Positions 53,417 to 63,557 of a stretch of DNA of 64,000 bases are shown in pieces. The stretch is from contig ML976983.1 of the NCBI GenBank assembly GCA_010015675.1, forward strand, positions 1,019,022 through 1,083,021, given 5' to 3'. The notes below the pieces were generated by a model that was not told the DNA's origin, searched no databases, and worked only from the letters and a program-made list of their open reading frames with translations. The DNA is from Byssothecium circinans (Eukaryota > Ascomycota > Dothideomycetes > Pleosporales > Massarinaceae). The translations under genes and the position numbers were made by a program. How positions within the stretch are numbered: position 1 is the stretch's first letter; each line of letters opens with the position of its first letter.

Positions 53417-53914
53417 TCATTTCCTTTTATCCCCCATAGACAGCCTCAAAACCAGATTAATAACCACAGCCGCGAACAACGCAACCGTCAGCACCGTCGG
53501 CCCAAACCGATCATCAAAGCCACCTTGGCCCCTATGCCTGATGCTCTTGGCGCGCCAGTGGAACGTCGCAAGCGCATATATCATCGCCGCAACGGCCACG
53601 ACGGTAAAGCAGATGGAGCTGATGCGGGCCGCGAGGTCGCCGAAGTTGAGGAGCCCGACGGCAAGGCCACCGAGGATGACGGTGAAGTTGAGCCAGGAGA
53701 GGAAGGTGCGTTCGTTGGCGAAGAAGACTTTGGGCTCGACGCGCGTGGGGAGGGCGATGCGCTTGCCTAGGTTTGGCGTGTTAGTTGGGTCCGTGAGGGA
53801 TGTGGTTGTGGAAGAGTTGACTCGAAAGTAAAGATGGACATGAGAGGAAAATAAAGGCATTGAAGAAGGAGAATGCGTACCTGGCGCAGACTGGAGAAGT
53901 GGTTGTGTAGACAT
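53417..53914 (-). CDS. VTC1: Vacuolar transporter chaperone 1 (polyphosphate polymerase complex)
   Basis: Exons (minus) 53914-53881 and 53766-53417 give 127 residues, the usual Vtc1 length. It reads [52 protein letters not shown] and [20 protein letters not shown], then [40 protein letters not shown]. Three TM helices follow the conserved [18 protein letters not shown] cytosolic segment. Vtc1 is the membrane core of the VTC complex, which makes polyphosphate and passes it into vacuoles. The 114-nt intron is in frame, so an unspliced 165-residue reading exists, but its insert ([20 protein letters not shown]) is not family-like. Divergent from the Tctex-1 gene. Confidence 0.95.
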   Translation of the reverse strand: MSTQPLLQSAPGTHSPSSMPLFSSHVHLYFRVNSSTTTSLTDPTNTPNLGKRIALPTRVEPKVFFANERTFLSWLNFTVILGGLAVGLLNFGDLAARISSICFTVVAVAAMIYALATFHWRAKSIRHRGQGGFDDRFGPTVLTVALFAAVVINLVLRLSMGDKRK

Positions 53915-54400
53915 GGTGAATGACGACTGGGTAATGACCCCACCGGTTTAGAACTCAATCAATCGCCGTTGTTTCCTCTCCGTACTTCTGATGAAAAAAA
54001 GAAGGTGTATATTGGTAGCGATAAGTCGTGGCAATCAAAGAAGTCTGTGTGGGTAATCAATTGTTCGAGGTCGGCAATGGTGGTGGTGAAGAAAATACAA
54101 AACAAGCTCTTCATCCACTGCCTTCCGACGAAGCAGGAGCTCCCCTGCACTTCCCGGCCAATCAACACTCCCACGTGACTCTGCCCCGCTTTTTCCGTCC
54201 TCGGCACAGGCCGACGGCCAGTGCGGACTTTTCGGCGGTTGTCTTGGACAGTCGACTGGGTGCGAAAAAGGCCGCTAACAGCTGGTTGTCGTAAACAACA
54301 TCTCACCGCACTACAAACACAACACAGCACATCACAAAGCCGTTCCTTCCCTCCACCTCAACCACCACCAGCACCTGCTATTTCTAGAACAACATTCACA
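53915..54400. promoter_or_regulatory. Divergent promoter of VTC1 and the Tctex-1 dynein light chain
   Basis: This 486-bp interval between opposing ATGs contains CCAAT near 54159 and CACGTG at 54172-54177. Confidence 0.6.
54172..54177. promoter_or_regulatory. Putative Pho4/NUC-1-type CACGTG site upstream of VTC1
   Basis: CACGTG lies 258 bp before the VTC1 ATG. In yeast VTC genes are PHO-regulated through Pho4 at CACGTG/CACGTT, and the Neurospora homologue NUC-1 is a bHLH factor. Other bHLH factors also bind this palindrome. Confidence 0.4.
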
Positions 54401-55083
54401 ATGGCTGTAAGTTTCCAAGACGATTCGAAAGGGAAAATCGGCGCTTTGCTAACATGGGGGGTTACAGACTACCAACGCACCACTACCCACCGAAGAGCTC
54501 AGGGCAATCGCAAACAGTGTACGCAACCACCCGCCCTGAACAATAGATATGAGGATATACTGATAGATAATCCCTAGGCGTGCGAAACCGCCCTCGGTTC
54601 AGCAGAAAAGTACGAGCACACGCAAGTCGCAGACTGGAACACAGTCATCATCGTACGTCTCCTTTTCTCCTCCATCCACCCCACCCCTCACTCCCTCATG
54701 CATCGTCTCACTACTTCCTCCCCTCCCCCTTAAACCCCCCTCCCCCTTAAACCCCCCTCGCACCACCCCCCAACCAACCAAACTAACACCGCCCCCAGAA
54801 CACCATCCTCCAATCCCTCATCGAAAAGACCAGCGCCCCCAGCACAACAGACGACGACTCAAAATCCCACCCGTCCTTCAAATACATCGCCAACAGCACC
54901 ATAATCCAGCACCCGGGCAACCCGTCGGAGCCCAGCACCGCGGGCCGCCGCGGCATGCACAGCGCCGTCGGCGCCTTCTGGAACACGGACAAGGACGGCA
55001 CGTTCTCCTATAAGTGGGAGGGTGCGGAGAAGAAAGGCATGGATGTTGTTATTAGCATTAATTGGATCGCTATCGGCTTCTAA
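54401..55083 (+). CDS. Tctex-1/DYNLT-type dynein light chain
   Basis: Four exons 54401-54406, 54468-54518, 54578-54652 and 54799-55083 give 138 residues. The first coding exon is only ATGGCT. The protein reads MATTNAPLPTEELRAIANS, ACETALGSAEKYEHTQVADW, NTVIINTILQSLIEKTSAPS, FKYIANSTIIQHPGNPSEPS, AGRRGMHSAVGAFWNTDKDG and MDVVISINWIAIGF. The W-N-x-x-I-I-N-T-I-L helix, the NSTIIQ strand and the G.HSA.GAFWN..KDG strand are diagnostic for the Tctex-1 fold. This light chain of cytoplasmic dynein binds the intermediate chain and drives nuclear and organelle movement in hyphae. The gene was easy to miss because no exon exceeds 285 nt. Intron 3 contains a C-rich tandem repeat. Confidence 0.93.
54719..54760 (+). 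repeat. Two-copy C-rich tandem repeat inside intron 3 of the dynein light chain gene
   Basis: Two adjacent copies of a unit containing CCCCCTTAAACCCCCCT, with flanking C-runs. Length is approximate. Confidence 0.7.
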
Positions 55084-56188
55084 GTTCCAGGACGGTGCTG
55101 GGTCTGCGATGACGGTGGTGTTGGAGAGGATGATGCAGCTGAGGGGTGGGATGAAGTAGGACGAGACGGAGAGGGGGGAGGGGACAGAGGTGGTGGATGG
55201 TCGTGTACACCGTGGTTGTGAGAAGCTAGTAGGATGGGGGAAGATACGGTTTGCCGGCGTTTGGTCTGGTGCTCGATGGGCTTGTGCCAGTTGGACTGAG
55301 CCGGCGAAGTTCTGGGTCTTTGTTTCATGAGTATACAGTGTACAAACTTTACTAAGCTTATCCCAAGAGGGTGTCAGTCGCACTCCGTGATGGACGGGAA
55401 AATCTGGAACCGCCGCACTATGCGGGGAATTTACACAGACATGGGAGGTGTTGCCGGCGCTTGCTTGGTTTGCTTGTTGCATATTCAACAACCTTGTCTT
55501 CCCTCCTCCACTTTGCAAACGCTTTTCACTTTGGCTCCCCCTCCTTATACCAAAACCCCGTAGGACAACTATCTTCTCAACTCCTGTACATTCAATCCAC
55601 TTTGCCCAACCGCACTCGCGCTATCTTCCCATCGTAGCCCTTTCGGACATTTAAAGTACCCGATGCAGTGTTTGCCCTTTCCTTCCCGACTCAGGTATAA
55701 AGGCATTAAAGAAGACACGACGCACAACAACCCTGACTCAACCGTCAAAATCTGTACGTAATGCGGCTCCCATACTAAAAACTAGAATGTCCAGGCGACT
55801 CCCGAAGCTAACTAAACCCTTCATGCATCATGGGGGGATCGGATGGCGGGAATCACATTACGCAATAAGCAGGGTGTCTTTGGTGATTGCGCAAATCACT
55901 TTCAACACCACGTGAACACCTTTCAAGACTCAAGAAGAGTAACGAAAACATGAATTTGAGTATATCATCTGAACCCGCCTCATACTCTTAAGCCCCATAT
56001 TGAGCATCGAGCATAACCGTTTCCACCACTACACATAGGACCACACAATGCTAACCCGTGAACAAGACTAAAAAGATGCAAATATGCCCGCCTGCTGGAC
56101 ATGTCCAGCTGGCGGAAACAGAGCCCAGCTCAAAGACGACAAACAGAAAGAAGAAAAGACACATAATTTAGGCCGAGGCCTTTCAAAG
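55084..56188. other. Convergent intergenic region
   Basis: 3' regions of the dynein light chain gene and the bZIP gene. No coding frame is supported; the long minus frame over 54859-55518 is antisense to the light chain exon. Confidence 0.5.
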
Positions 56189-57402
56189 CTACGCCTTCGT
56201 TCCGACACCGTCGGTCCTGGTGCCCGTACTCCGGTCGCTGTTGCTCCGCTCGTGCTTGCTCAAGCGTGTCATGAGCTCCTGTGTCGAGGCTTTGCCCCCG
56301 TTCTTCTCCGTGATGAGTCCCTTTAGCCAAGTGTTCTCCGTCTCCAGCTGCTGTATCCGCGTCTCGAGGACGCTCACGCGCTCTGACATTTCCTTGGCCG
56401 TCTTCTCGAGTGTCTGCTCGCGCTGCTTCTTCTTGATGCGGAAGCGGGCGCTGGCGGCAGTGTTTCGTCGACGCTTGTCTTCCTCGGCCGCGACGCGGGC
56501 GGCTTCATCTATTGATTGTTGGCTGCTTGCCTCGCCGTTCTCCAGCTTCCGCTTCTTACCAATGGAGGCATCGAAGCCTGGGACCACGGGAGAGATGGCG
56601 GATGAAACGGACGACGTGTAGTTGGGTGCGACAGGGAAGTTGCTCGGCTGCGGGTGTTGCAGGTTTGAGATGGAGGTGTCGATGATGGGGTTGGAGAAGT
56701 TTGAGAAGTCGGCAAACTGGAAGTCGCCTGAAAAGTTGTCAAAGTTAGACATGATTCAGACAAAGAACTAGCGGGGTTATGAGATGACGGTGAAGAGGGT
56801 TGTGCGCAGCAGACGTGGTGTTGTTCAAAGCGCACAGGCAATTGCGTGCTTTGGAGGTGCTATGGCTTCGCTGCTGCTGCGGCAGGGCACAACTGAAGGA
56901 TGCGCCCCTTGGCAGTTCGCAAGAGCGTGCGCCATGTGAGTGGTTGCGAAGCGTGGGGTAGAAGGTGGGATGCAGCGCTTCCGGCGGGGCGCGCATGCAC
57001 CCATGCGCAGAGACGATTGGGCGAGACCACCGACCGTAGGAACGACATCGGAACAATGAAGGACGAGAGAGCAGCAAACATGAGGGGAATGAAACACTGT
57101 GAGATATGTTAAAAGCACATACCTGGCAGACCGAATTCCATTTTGGAGTCACCAGTGCCGCTAGCGTTGGTGTTTGTGGGATCCGCTTCACTGTTCTGCT
57201 GGCTGTCCACGCCGAAATTCAAGTCGAGCGGCAGGTCGATTGGGAAACTTCCGGTATCGTTGAAGTCGGTGTTTGTGAAGAGCGCAAAATCGTCGTCGAG
57301 ATTCGCAGGGTCGATGGTCTGGTCTTGCGGCGACGGGATTGTGTTCAAATTTGCAATATACTCGGACACGTTGGGCCCGCGACGGCCGTTGTAGCTGGAC
57401 AT
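56189..57402 (-). CDS. metR: bZIP transcription factor, MetR/Cys-3 (sulfur regulator) type
   Basis: Exons (minus) 57402-57123 and 56727-56189 give 272 residues. It opens MSSYNGRRGPNVSEYIANLN, as in MetR/Cys-3 proteins. An acidic Asp/Asn/Phe-rich activation-type region follows (LDDDFALFTNTDFND and, across the intron, LPGDFQFADFSNFSNPIIDT). The basic region is DKRRRNTAASARFRIKKKQR with the typical N-x2-A-A-x2-A-R-F-R. The zipper runs LEKTAKEMSERVSVLETRIQ, QLETENTWLKGLI. MetR/Cys-3 activates sulfate uptake and methionine/cysteine genes when sulfur is scarce. The 395-nt intron is far longer than others in the window, and a second ATG at 56752 (inside it) could start a shorter 187-residue form keeping the bZIP domain. 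Confidence 0.88.
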
Positions 57403-58287
57403 GGATATGTCGTGATGCTAGCAGTGACTCTTGCGAGACGACTGCTTTGATGAAGGCCTTCGACGGGGGTAGCGGGGGTTTTGTCGTGTGTATGTCGGAT
57501 AGGTGCGATCGAGGACGCTTGCGTCAGATGAGTAATTGAGCAATTCCGAGGCTGCGGATATCGGTGAGTCGCCGTTGCACGGCGACGATAATCAAAGTGC
57601 TGCTGTATTCCGGCAGAACAGAGACGATGGCTGTCGTGATCCTCGAGAGAAAAGCTAAGTGTAGAGGTGCGAGGGAGACTGGGGAGTGATGAAGGAAAGG
57701 TGACGTGAAGAGTCTTGCGTGGGGTTACGACCGACTTCAATTGCCGTAAACGCGGAAGCTAGTCGGTGGTAGTCAGTGGCCCGATGTTTGGGAAAGCACA
57801 CAGTACATTAGATGAACGTCTGGAAGAAATTCACATACACGTTATGAAAGAGTTTTGCGCGAAATAATGTACCTCGCTCAATGCAAAATTCTTTGTCCTG
57901 TTAATATTGTTCCTTCCCCGCCCTCGATGGTCATTGTGCTACTATCGCGCAAGGTGGGAGGTTCGGAGTAAAGTCGGCCCAAGCAGTGGGATGTCCTGTT
58001 CGGGAAAGCCTAGTATTATGATTCATCACATGGATTTATATGCAGGGCAACCACATGCGAGATTTGTCAGCTCAGCCGTCATCCTTCACACCTCACCTCA
58101 CACATGAGGCATGCTTTCTGAAAGTAGCATCTGCACGCGGTTCTGGTCGATTTGGCTGAGGACTGTTGAGGCGTCTCTGGCTGTCACTCACTCATGACCT
58201 GAGGCTTATTTACGAAGGGCTGACGAAAGTTCCCATTGATCCAGAAACAACCCATCAATTTGAAATCCGTCCACCCTAAACTCTCAC
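57403..58287. other. Intergenic upstream of the bZIP gene and left flank of the pogo element
   Basis: No gene is supported. It contains the bZIP promoter/5' leader. Confidence 0.5.
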
Positions 58288-58289
58288 TA

Positions 58290-58321
58290 AGCTAGCCGAC
58301 ACTGATGCGAGCCACCCACTG
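58290..58321 (+). repeat. Left terminal inverted repeat of the pogo element
   Basis: 32 bp, the exact reverse complement of 60042-60073. Confidence 0.95.
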
Positions 58322-58391
58322 TTCCGAGCCATCCGCCCAGAACTCAGCCTCTCATCAAAACACGTATTTTCTCTCCACCCACTCGATTAAA

Positions 58392-59978
58392 ATGGACAAC
58401 CGTGAAGCAACTATTCAAGCAGCTATTAGTGATCTTGATGCTGGTGTTTTTACCAGTCAACGAGCTGCTGCAAAGGCGTACGGTATCCCTCGAGCCACGC
58501 TCTCTGCCCGCATGCGCGGCAGGCAGAGCAACCAAAACAGCCACGTATACCAGCAACGATTAACTCCACAACAAGAGGAGTTTCTTGTACAATGGATCCT
58601 TGAAGAAGACGCACGCGCTTTTCCTCCCTCCCACGCGCGCGCGCGAGAAATGGCGAATCGAATCCTAAGGATGAATGGAGACAATAATTCTGTGGGCAAG
58701 CGTTAGATATCCTTCTTTCTTAAGCGCAACCCACGAGTCGCATCTATTGTGGGTAGAAAGATAGAGGCTACACGGGCTGAAGGAGCAACACAAGAGCAGA
58801 TACGCGAGTTTCTTCAGCTCTACGAGAGGCTTCGTATAGAGCTAGGGATACAGGCTGAGGATACGTGGAATATGGATGAGACTGGGAAGGCCCTAGGTGT
58901 ATGTGCAAACACTAGAGTACTTGCAGATAGCTAGAAAAAGAAGGCTTACAAGCAGTCACCAGAGAATCGTGAGTGGGCGTCAATAATCAAGTGCGTATCG
59001 GCTACGGGGAAGAAACTACGCTGCGCGGTGATATTTAAGGGCCAGAGCCTACAGACTACTTGGTTTCCTGCGGTAGTTCCAGACTGGCTTTATATAACCT
59101 CACAGAACGGCTAGACATCTAATGTAATAGGGACTGAGTGGCTACAGCGTATATTTCTACCTAATACAGCTCCCTCACGTGATCGTTGGAGGATGTTAAT
59201 TTTAGATGGTCACGGCAGCCACATCAGCCTAGAATTCCTATGGCTTTGCAAGCAGAATAGAATCTAGCTTCTATTCCTACCTCCTCATTCCTCGCACGTC
59301 CTACAGCCTCTAGATCTCTCAGTTTTCTTAGTAGTAAAGAGATTCTATTGACACCAGATTCAAGAGCTATCCTACCTTAATGACGCAGCACCTGTTAAAA
59401 AGGAACGCTTTATCACGGCCTACCATACAGCTAGAGAGAAAGCAATTACTGAGAGAGTCATACGAGCTGGATGGGCTACTGCAGGCATCTGTCCATTAAA
59501 TATTGAGCGGGTAGTTAACTCGTCTCAAGTGGCTTAAAGGCCTATTACGCCACCTTATCAGAATTAACCTCAACCTGCTAAGAGCTATCTCTCTACCCCC
59601 TATGGCCCTCGTGATCTCTTTGTAGCTTAGAGAGAGCTCTACAGGAACGAGAGTGTTGGCCGCAAGACTCACCAGCTCTTCCAAAAAGCAGGGAAGGCAA
59701 TTGCAGCAGCGAATATACGCGCAGCGTAGCTAGAAATAGAGAACAAAAGACTACACAGTCAACTTGAAGCTCTTAAGCCTCCGCAGCTACGAAAGAAGGT
59801 TCGTGTTGACCCAAATCAACGCTTTGCAGATATAGATACAATCATGATTACTGTACGGGCCTCACAGCTTCTTGAGGCACAGCGTGATATTGATGCTAAG
59901 GAAAAGGCTGCAGAAAGAAGAGCAGCTGAAACAGCAGCTCAAACGCTTCAGTCTATGTGTATAGAGTGGCAATTGTAA
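58392..59978 (+). pseudogene. pogo/Tigger-type transposase with internal stops
   Basis: One continuous frame from MDNREATIQAAISDLDAGVF to the stop at 59976-59978 would give 528 residues, interrupted by about nine stops. The N-terminal psq-type HTH is QRAAAKAYGIPRATLSARMR. The CENP-B-like HTH is RLTPQQEEFLVQWILEEDAR. The DDE domain shows NMDETGKALG (first D), WRMLILDGHGSHISLEFLWL (second D in LDGHGSH) and LLFLPPHSSHVLQPLDLSVF (third acidic in LQPLD). Stops are mostly TAG, with some TAA and one TGA, each explicable by C to T in CAG/CAA/CGA codons. A coiled tail ends in ERRAAETAAQTLQSM. No frameshift is needed, so damage is by point mutation only. Confidence 0.93.
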
Positions 59979-60041
59979 CTAGGTTAAGGCAATTACATTG
60001 ATTTTTTAAGGGGTGGCTGATCCCTGGCAGATGGCTCGCAT

Positions 60042-60073
60042 CAGTGGGTGGCTCGCATCAGTGTCGGCTAGCT
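60042..60073 (-). repeat. Right terminal inverted repeat of the pogo element
   Basis: 32 bp, reverse complement of the left TIR, followed by the TA target copy. Confidence 0.95.
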
Positions 60074-60096
60074 TATCGTCTCATCCAATCTACGAC

Positions 60097-60816
60097 ATGC
60101 CGTGGTCCCAAATCTACAATCGATTTACCATCACGGCCATATTAAAAGCTCTCAAATCCATCCCTATCCCAAACCTAAGCCACCGTACACCAAAATACGC
60201 ATCCCTCCTCGGCCTCCCCCTCGAACTCCGCCAACAAATCTACGACCTCGCCATCCCCTCTTCCGGCATCGTGGAGATCCACAAGCACGAATGCTGCATC
60301 GTCAGTCTCCGCGACACATGTATCCACGAATTCGTCCTCCTCCCTCCCCTCTGCCAGACCAGTCGTCAGCTCCGTCACGAGACGATCTCGTTCTGGTTCG
60401 GCAGAAACACGTTCTACATTCAATTCAACAAATATCATTGGAACGACGGGAGGTGGCTCAAGCAGGTAGAGCCGCTCTGGAGCGAATTCCGATCGTTGGT
60501 GTTACAGCTCGACAGCGAACGGGTCCGGGCGCGGAAGGAGAAGGGTCAGGTTCTGCAGGCTACGTTGAATCTGGTTGATCGCGGGACTCTGGTCACGGTG
60601 GAGATGAACTTACCATTGGGAGAGAAGGAGAGGATGGTCATTGCTCGAACCGTGAAGACTGCTATGGGTGGGGAGGTTGTGGAAAGGCTTGATGGAAGGG
60701 CTTTGGTGGCTGTCGTCGTGTGGTTGCTGGAGCACGCACATAAAGGGTCTTTGTTGGCGAATAAGGACTACAAGATTATGGAACTGGATGTTGGAACTCT
60801 CATGGCTGCTGGTTAG
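60097..60816 (+). CDS. 2EXR/F-box-like fungal protein directly downstream of the transposon
   Basis: 239 residues from MPWSQIYNRFTITAILKALK. The conserved block KYASLLGLPLELRQQIYDLA (about 52-71) with LLPPLCQTSRQLRHETISFW (about 99-118) and FGRNTFYIQFNK is the usual fungal 2EXR/F-box-like layout (LPxELRxxIY ... LCxxSRQLRxE). The rest has no catalytic motif. The frame stays open upstream: an ATG at 60031 inside the transposon is in frame and would add 22 residues encoded by the TIR and flank. The ATG at 60097, 21 bp after the TA target copy, is the likely native start. Function is unknown; large expanded family. Confidence 0.75.
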   Translation: MPWSQIYNRFTITAILKALKSIPIPNLSHRTPKYASLLGLPLELRQQIYDLAIPSSGIVEIHKHECCIVSLRDTCIHEFVLLPPLCQTSRQLRHETISFWFGRNTFYIQFNKYHWNDGRWLKQVEPLWSEFRSLVLQLDSERVRARKEKGQVLQATLNLVDRGTLVTVEMNLPLGEKERMVIARTVKTAMGGEVVERLDGRALVAVVVWLLEHAHKGSLLANKDYKIMELDVGTLMAAG

Positions 60817-61349
60817 GCGTCATGGGGAAGGGTGTGTCTTTTTAGGTATTTCTACAGCGACGATCAGGGCTCATGTTCCATGTCATACTGTACCAGAGAC
60901 GTAGCATAACCGTCGTTTGTTAGAAGCTTCCATCCAAAGGAAATTCAATTGGTTATTCTCCTCCTGGTCTAGATATATAAGATTCTACCGCGCATTTAGA
61001 CATCTGCGGGAGCCCTACCAAATCACGTATCTCTAACATGGCCTCCTGGCGCATGTCCCCCTATTGATAACAATATAACTAATGTCGAGAACATCCTTTG
61101 CAAGATACAAATATTAATTGTAGAAATTGTGAGTCCATACTGCTTAAGAATAGAAGAAAATAACAGGTTAGTTAGACGTACTTAGTGCGCAAGAGTAGAT
61201 TAGCAAATGGCTGCATTACATAGCCGCCTACCCATAACATAAGCACAGCCACAACCGTTAAAATCTAAATCCTGGCGCCTGCCAGCCTTCTACATCCATC
61301 ATCGTCCACAACCCCTCGCGCCATCGCAGTATATGTCTTCTCAATAATC
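60817..61349. other. Intergenic, no gene seen
   Basis: Between the 2EXR-like gene and the STAND-N/ULD gene; AT-rich middle part. Confidence 0.5.
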
Positions 61350-63557
61350 ATGTCATTCGGTTTCGCAGTCGGCGACTTCATCGCCACTGGAAAGCTTATC
61401 AAAGACGTCATCGCGATTCTCCGCACCTCAGCGCGATCTGAATATCAAGAACTGATGCTTGAGCTGCACGGCCTCCAGCGAGCGTTGGATCAAATCGAGC
61501 ACTTAGAGGCTCCGCCAGAACGGCGGATATCTGTTGTGAGCATCAAGGTCGCTGCGCTTATGTGCACATATGTTCTGGACGAATTCGCGGGCAAGCTTAA
61601 GAAATTCGAGAGTCTAACTGGTCAACCTGGGAACTCCAAGTTGAAGATATGGACTCAGAAGCTGCGTTGGGGGTTCACTATGGCTGATGAGGTGCGCGAT
61701 GTGCGGGCGTATGTTGCAGTGCATGTCGGGAGCCTGAATATGAGGCTACTCACAGAGGGGCTGTAAGTTTATTTCTCATTCTCGAATCACGTGGTTATAC
61801 TAACGCTATTGCGAAGATCTTCCACATATGTGGCAGGTGAAAGGACCCAAACGGGTCTTATCAAGGTTCATGAGAGCGCCGAAGCGACTGGTAAGATTAC
61901 GCAGTGTCTACAGTCCACCCTGGAAAAGATTGCTACAGTAATAACAGGGTAAGCGTCCTATCGCGCATCATTTTCTAGTGTGCTAACAAGCAATAAGCGA
62001 AGTAATTCCGCAGCTGAAAATGTTGGTCGAGCAAGTGGCTAGGATATGGCAGTCAAATACTAGGGTTCTCAGTCTCCTAGACAAATTGCAAGAGTTCCCA
62101 ACGCCGGCTTTGCAGTATACCTGGTTCCAGGCTCCAGTGAAATTCGAAGACGCTCTAGGAAGAGTTTTTCCCATTCCCTCGGAATTTGATTGGCTTGTAT
62201 GATGAATTCTTCACGCTTGTTACGTTATACTGACCAGGGAGCAGAAAGTCGAAGGTATAATACTAGCGCATTTCTCAACGGGACCTGGCCATATTAAAGT
62301 CGCCGCCGGGGAGTACGAGCTATTTGATCCCTTGGATAGTGCGAGAGTTATCTCGAAGTCCAACTTTGACAGCCTGAGACCAGGTATGAGCTTGACCATG
62401 GCATTCATCATCGGCCGGTATTCCCACGCATTTGGCAGTGATGAGCGATGCCCAAGGCCAGGCTGTCGAAGCTCTGCCTTTACCTCATCGGACAGCGAGA
62501 AGCAATGGTATGCTATCACTAACATCGCCTCCGAAAGTACACGCTAATTTGTAGTGCCAAATGTAATATATGCTTCGAAGATGCACGTACTCGGCTTCCA
62601 TTCCCGCTCCGAGACGATACCCTTGACCGGTCATTCGAGGACCACGACAGCTCAGTAAAGACCCTCTCCCCTAGGAAACGGAAAAGAAAAGATACACTGG
62701 ATGATCAGGGCGTTGGCACCCATTTCCATAAGGTTGCTCGGAAGGAAAGACTATACTTTAAAAACATCCGACTGAGCTACTTTCCACTTCCCCAAACGCC
62801 GTCCATTGGGAATGTGAGATGTGCTCCGAAGCGAAAGCATCGAGATCCACTAGAGTCAATGAAGAGAATACGACTCGAAAATGGCCATATACGTACCATT
62901 GGTGAGGAGATCCACCTTAAAGCTTATGTTGAGAACGCTGTTGACTTTCGGCAAGGTGTCGAGCGAAGGCTAAAGTGTCCCTTTTATCAGAGACAGCCTG
63001 AGAAGCACACTCGAGCAGCATGCAGAGGTGTAGGGTTTAGTGACATGGCGAGGCTTAAAGACCACATCAAAAGGGTACATACGCAACCTCTGCGTTGTTG
63101 TAGATGTTGGAAGGAGATGGAGTCCACAGACGCACATACAGCACATTTACAGGAGACATTCTGCGACAGGCGACTAGAACCTCTGGATGACCGTATTCCG
63201 CCACAAATGCTGGAAAAACTAGACTTCTCGAATGTACATGCGGGAACCGCGGAAGAGCAATGGAAGATGCTCTACCAAGTTCTCTTTCCGGGCGATGGAG
63301 AAGTCCCTTCGCCCTACGATCAGCATGCTTTCACCCCGAGGCCTAAAGACGGCACGTCGCTAAACTTCTCTGGGAGCACACCTTCCTCATTTATTACCCA
63401 ATTGACCCCGACTGTTTACTCGGACGCTGGAATAAGTCGAGATGATCGTGGATCGGTTATATCAGCCGCAACAATCTCGGAAGTGGAACTTAAGTCATCA
63501 AGTCACGGATGGCCCAAAGCGAGAATACGGAGGGAGTGGAAGGAGGATGAATACTAG
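61350..63557 (+). CDS. Fungal STAND-N domain + ubiquitin-like domain + zinc ribbon + C2H2-type finger fusion protein
   Basis: Exons 61350-61762, 61817-61948, 61998-62196, 62245-62507 and 62555-63557 give 669 residues. Residues 1-110 match the N-terminal domain of fungal STAND/NLR-like proteins (MSFGFAVGDFIATGKLIKDV, YQELMLELHGLQRALDQIEH). About 215-330 form an ubiquitin-like domain (YTWFQAPVKFEDALGRVFPI, PSEFDWL|KVEGIILAHFST, EYELFDPLDSARVI, RPGMSLTMAFIIG). About 320-345 form a zinc-ribbon (CPRPGCRS...QCAKCNICFE, one Cys made at the intron 4 junction). A basic linker with KRKRKD follows. About 470-560 form a fungal Cys/His-rich finger (LKCPFYQRQPEKHTRAACRG, FSDMARLKDHIKRVHTQPLR, CCRCWKEM). 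There is no NACHT/NB-ARC ATPase. The role is unknown; nuclear localisation seems likely. Confidence 0.8.

Larger units (their letters stand above)
58290..60073 (+). mobile_element. pogo/Tigger-type Tc1-mariner DNA transposon, RIP-damaged
   Basis: Perfect 32-bp TIRs at 58290-58321 and 60042-60073 (outer end AGCTAGCCGACACTGATGCG). They are bordered by TA on both sides (58288-58289, 60074-60075), the pogo/mariner target duplication. The 1784-bp element carries one transposase reading frame of the psq-HTH / CENP-B / DDE type with multiple stops. Confidence 0.96.

Noticed and set aside
54859..55518. Minus-strand frame of 219 codons
   Set aside because: It overlaps the last exon of the Tctex-1 light chain in antisense and continues into intergenic DNA without features.
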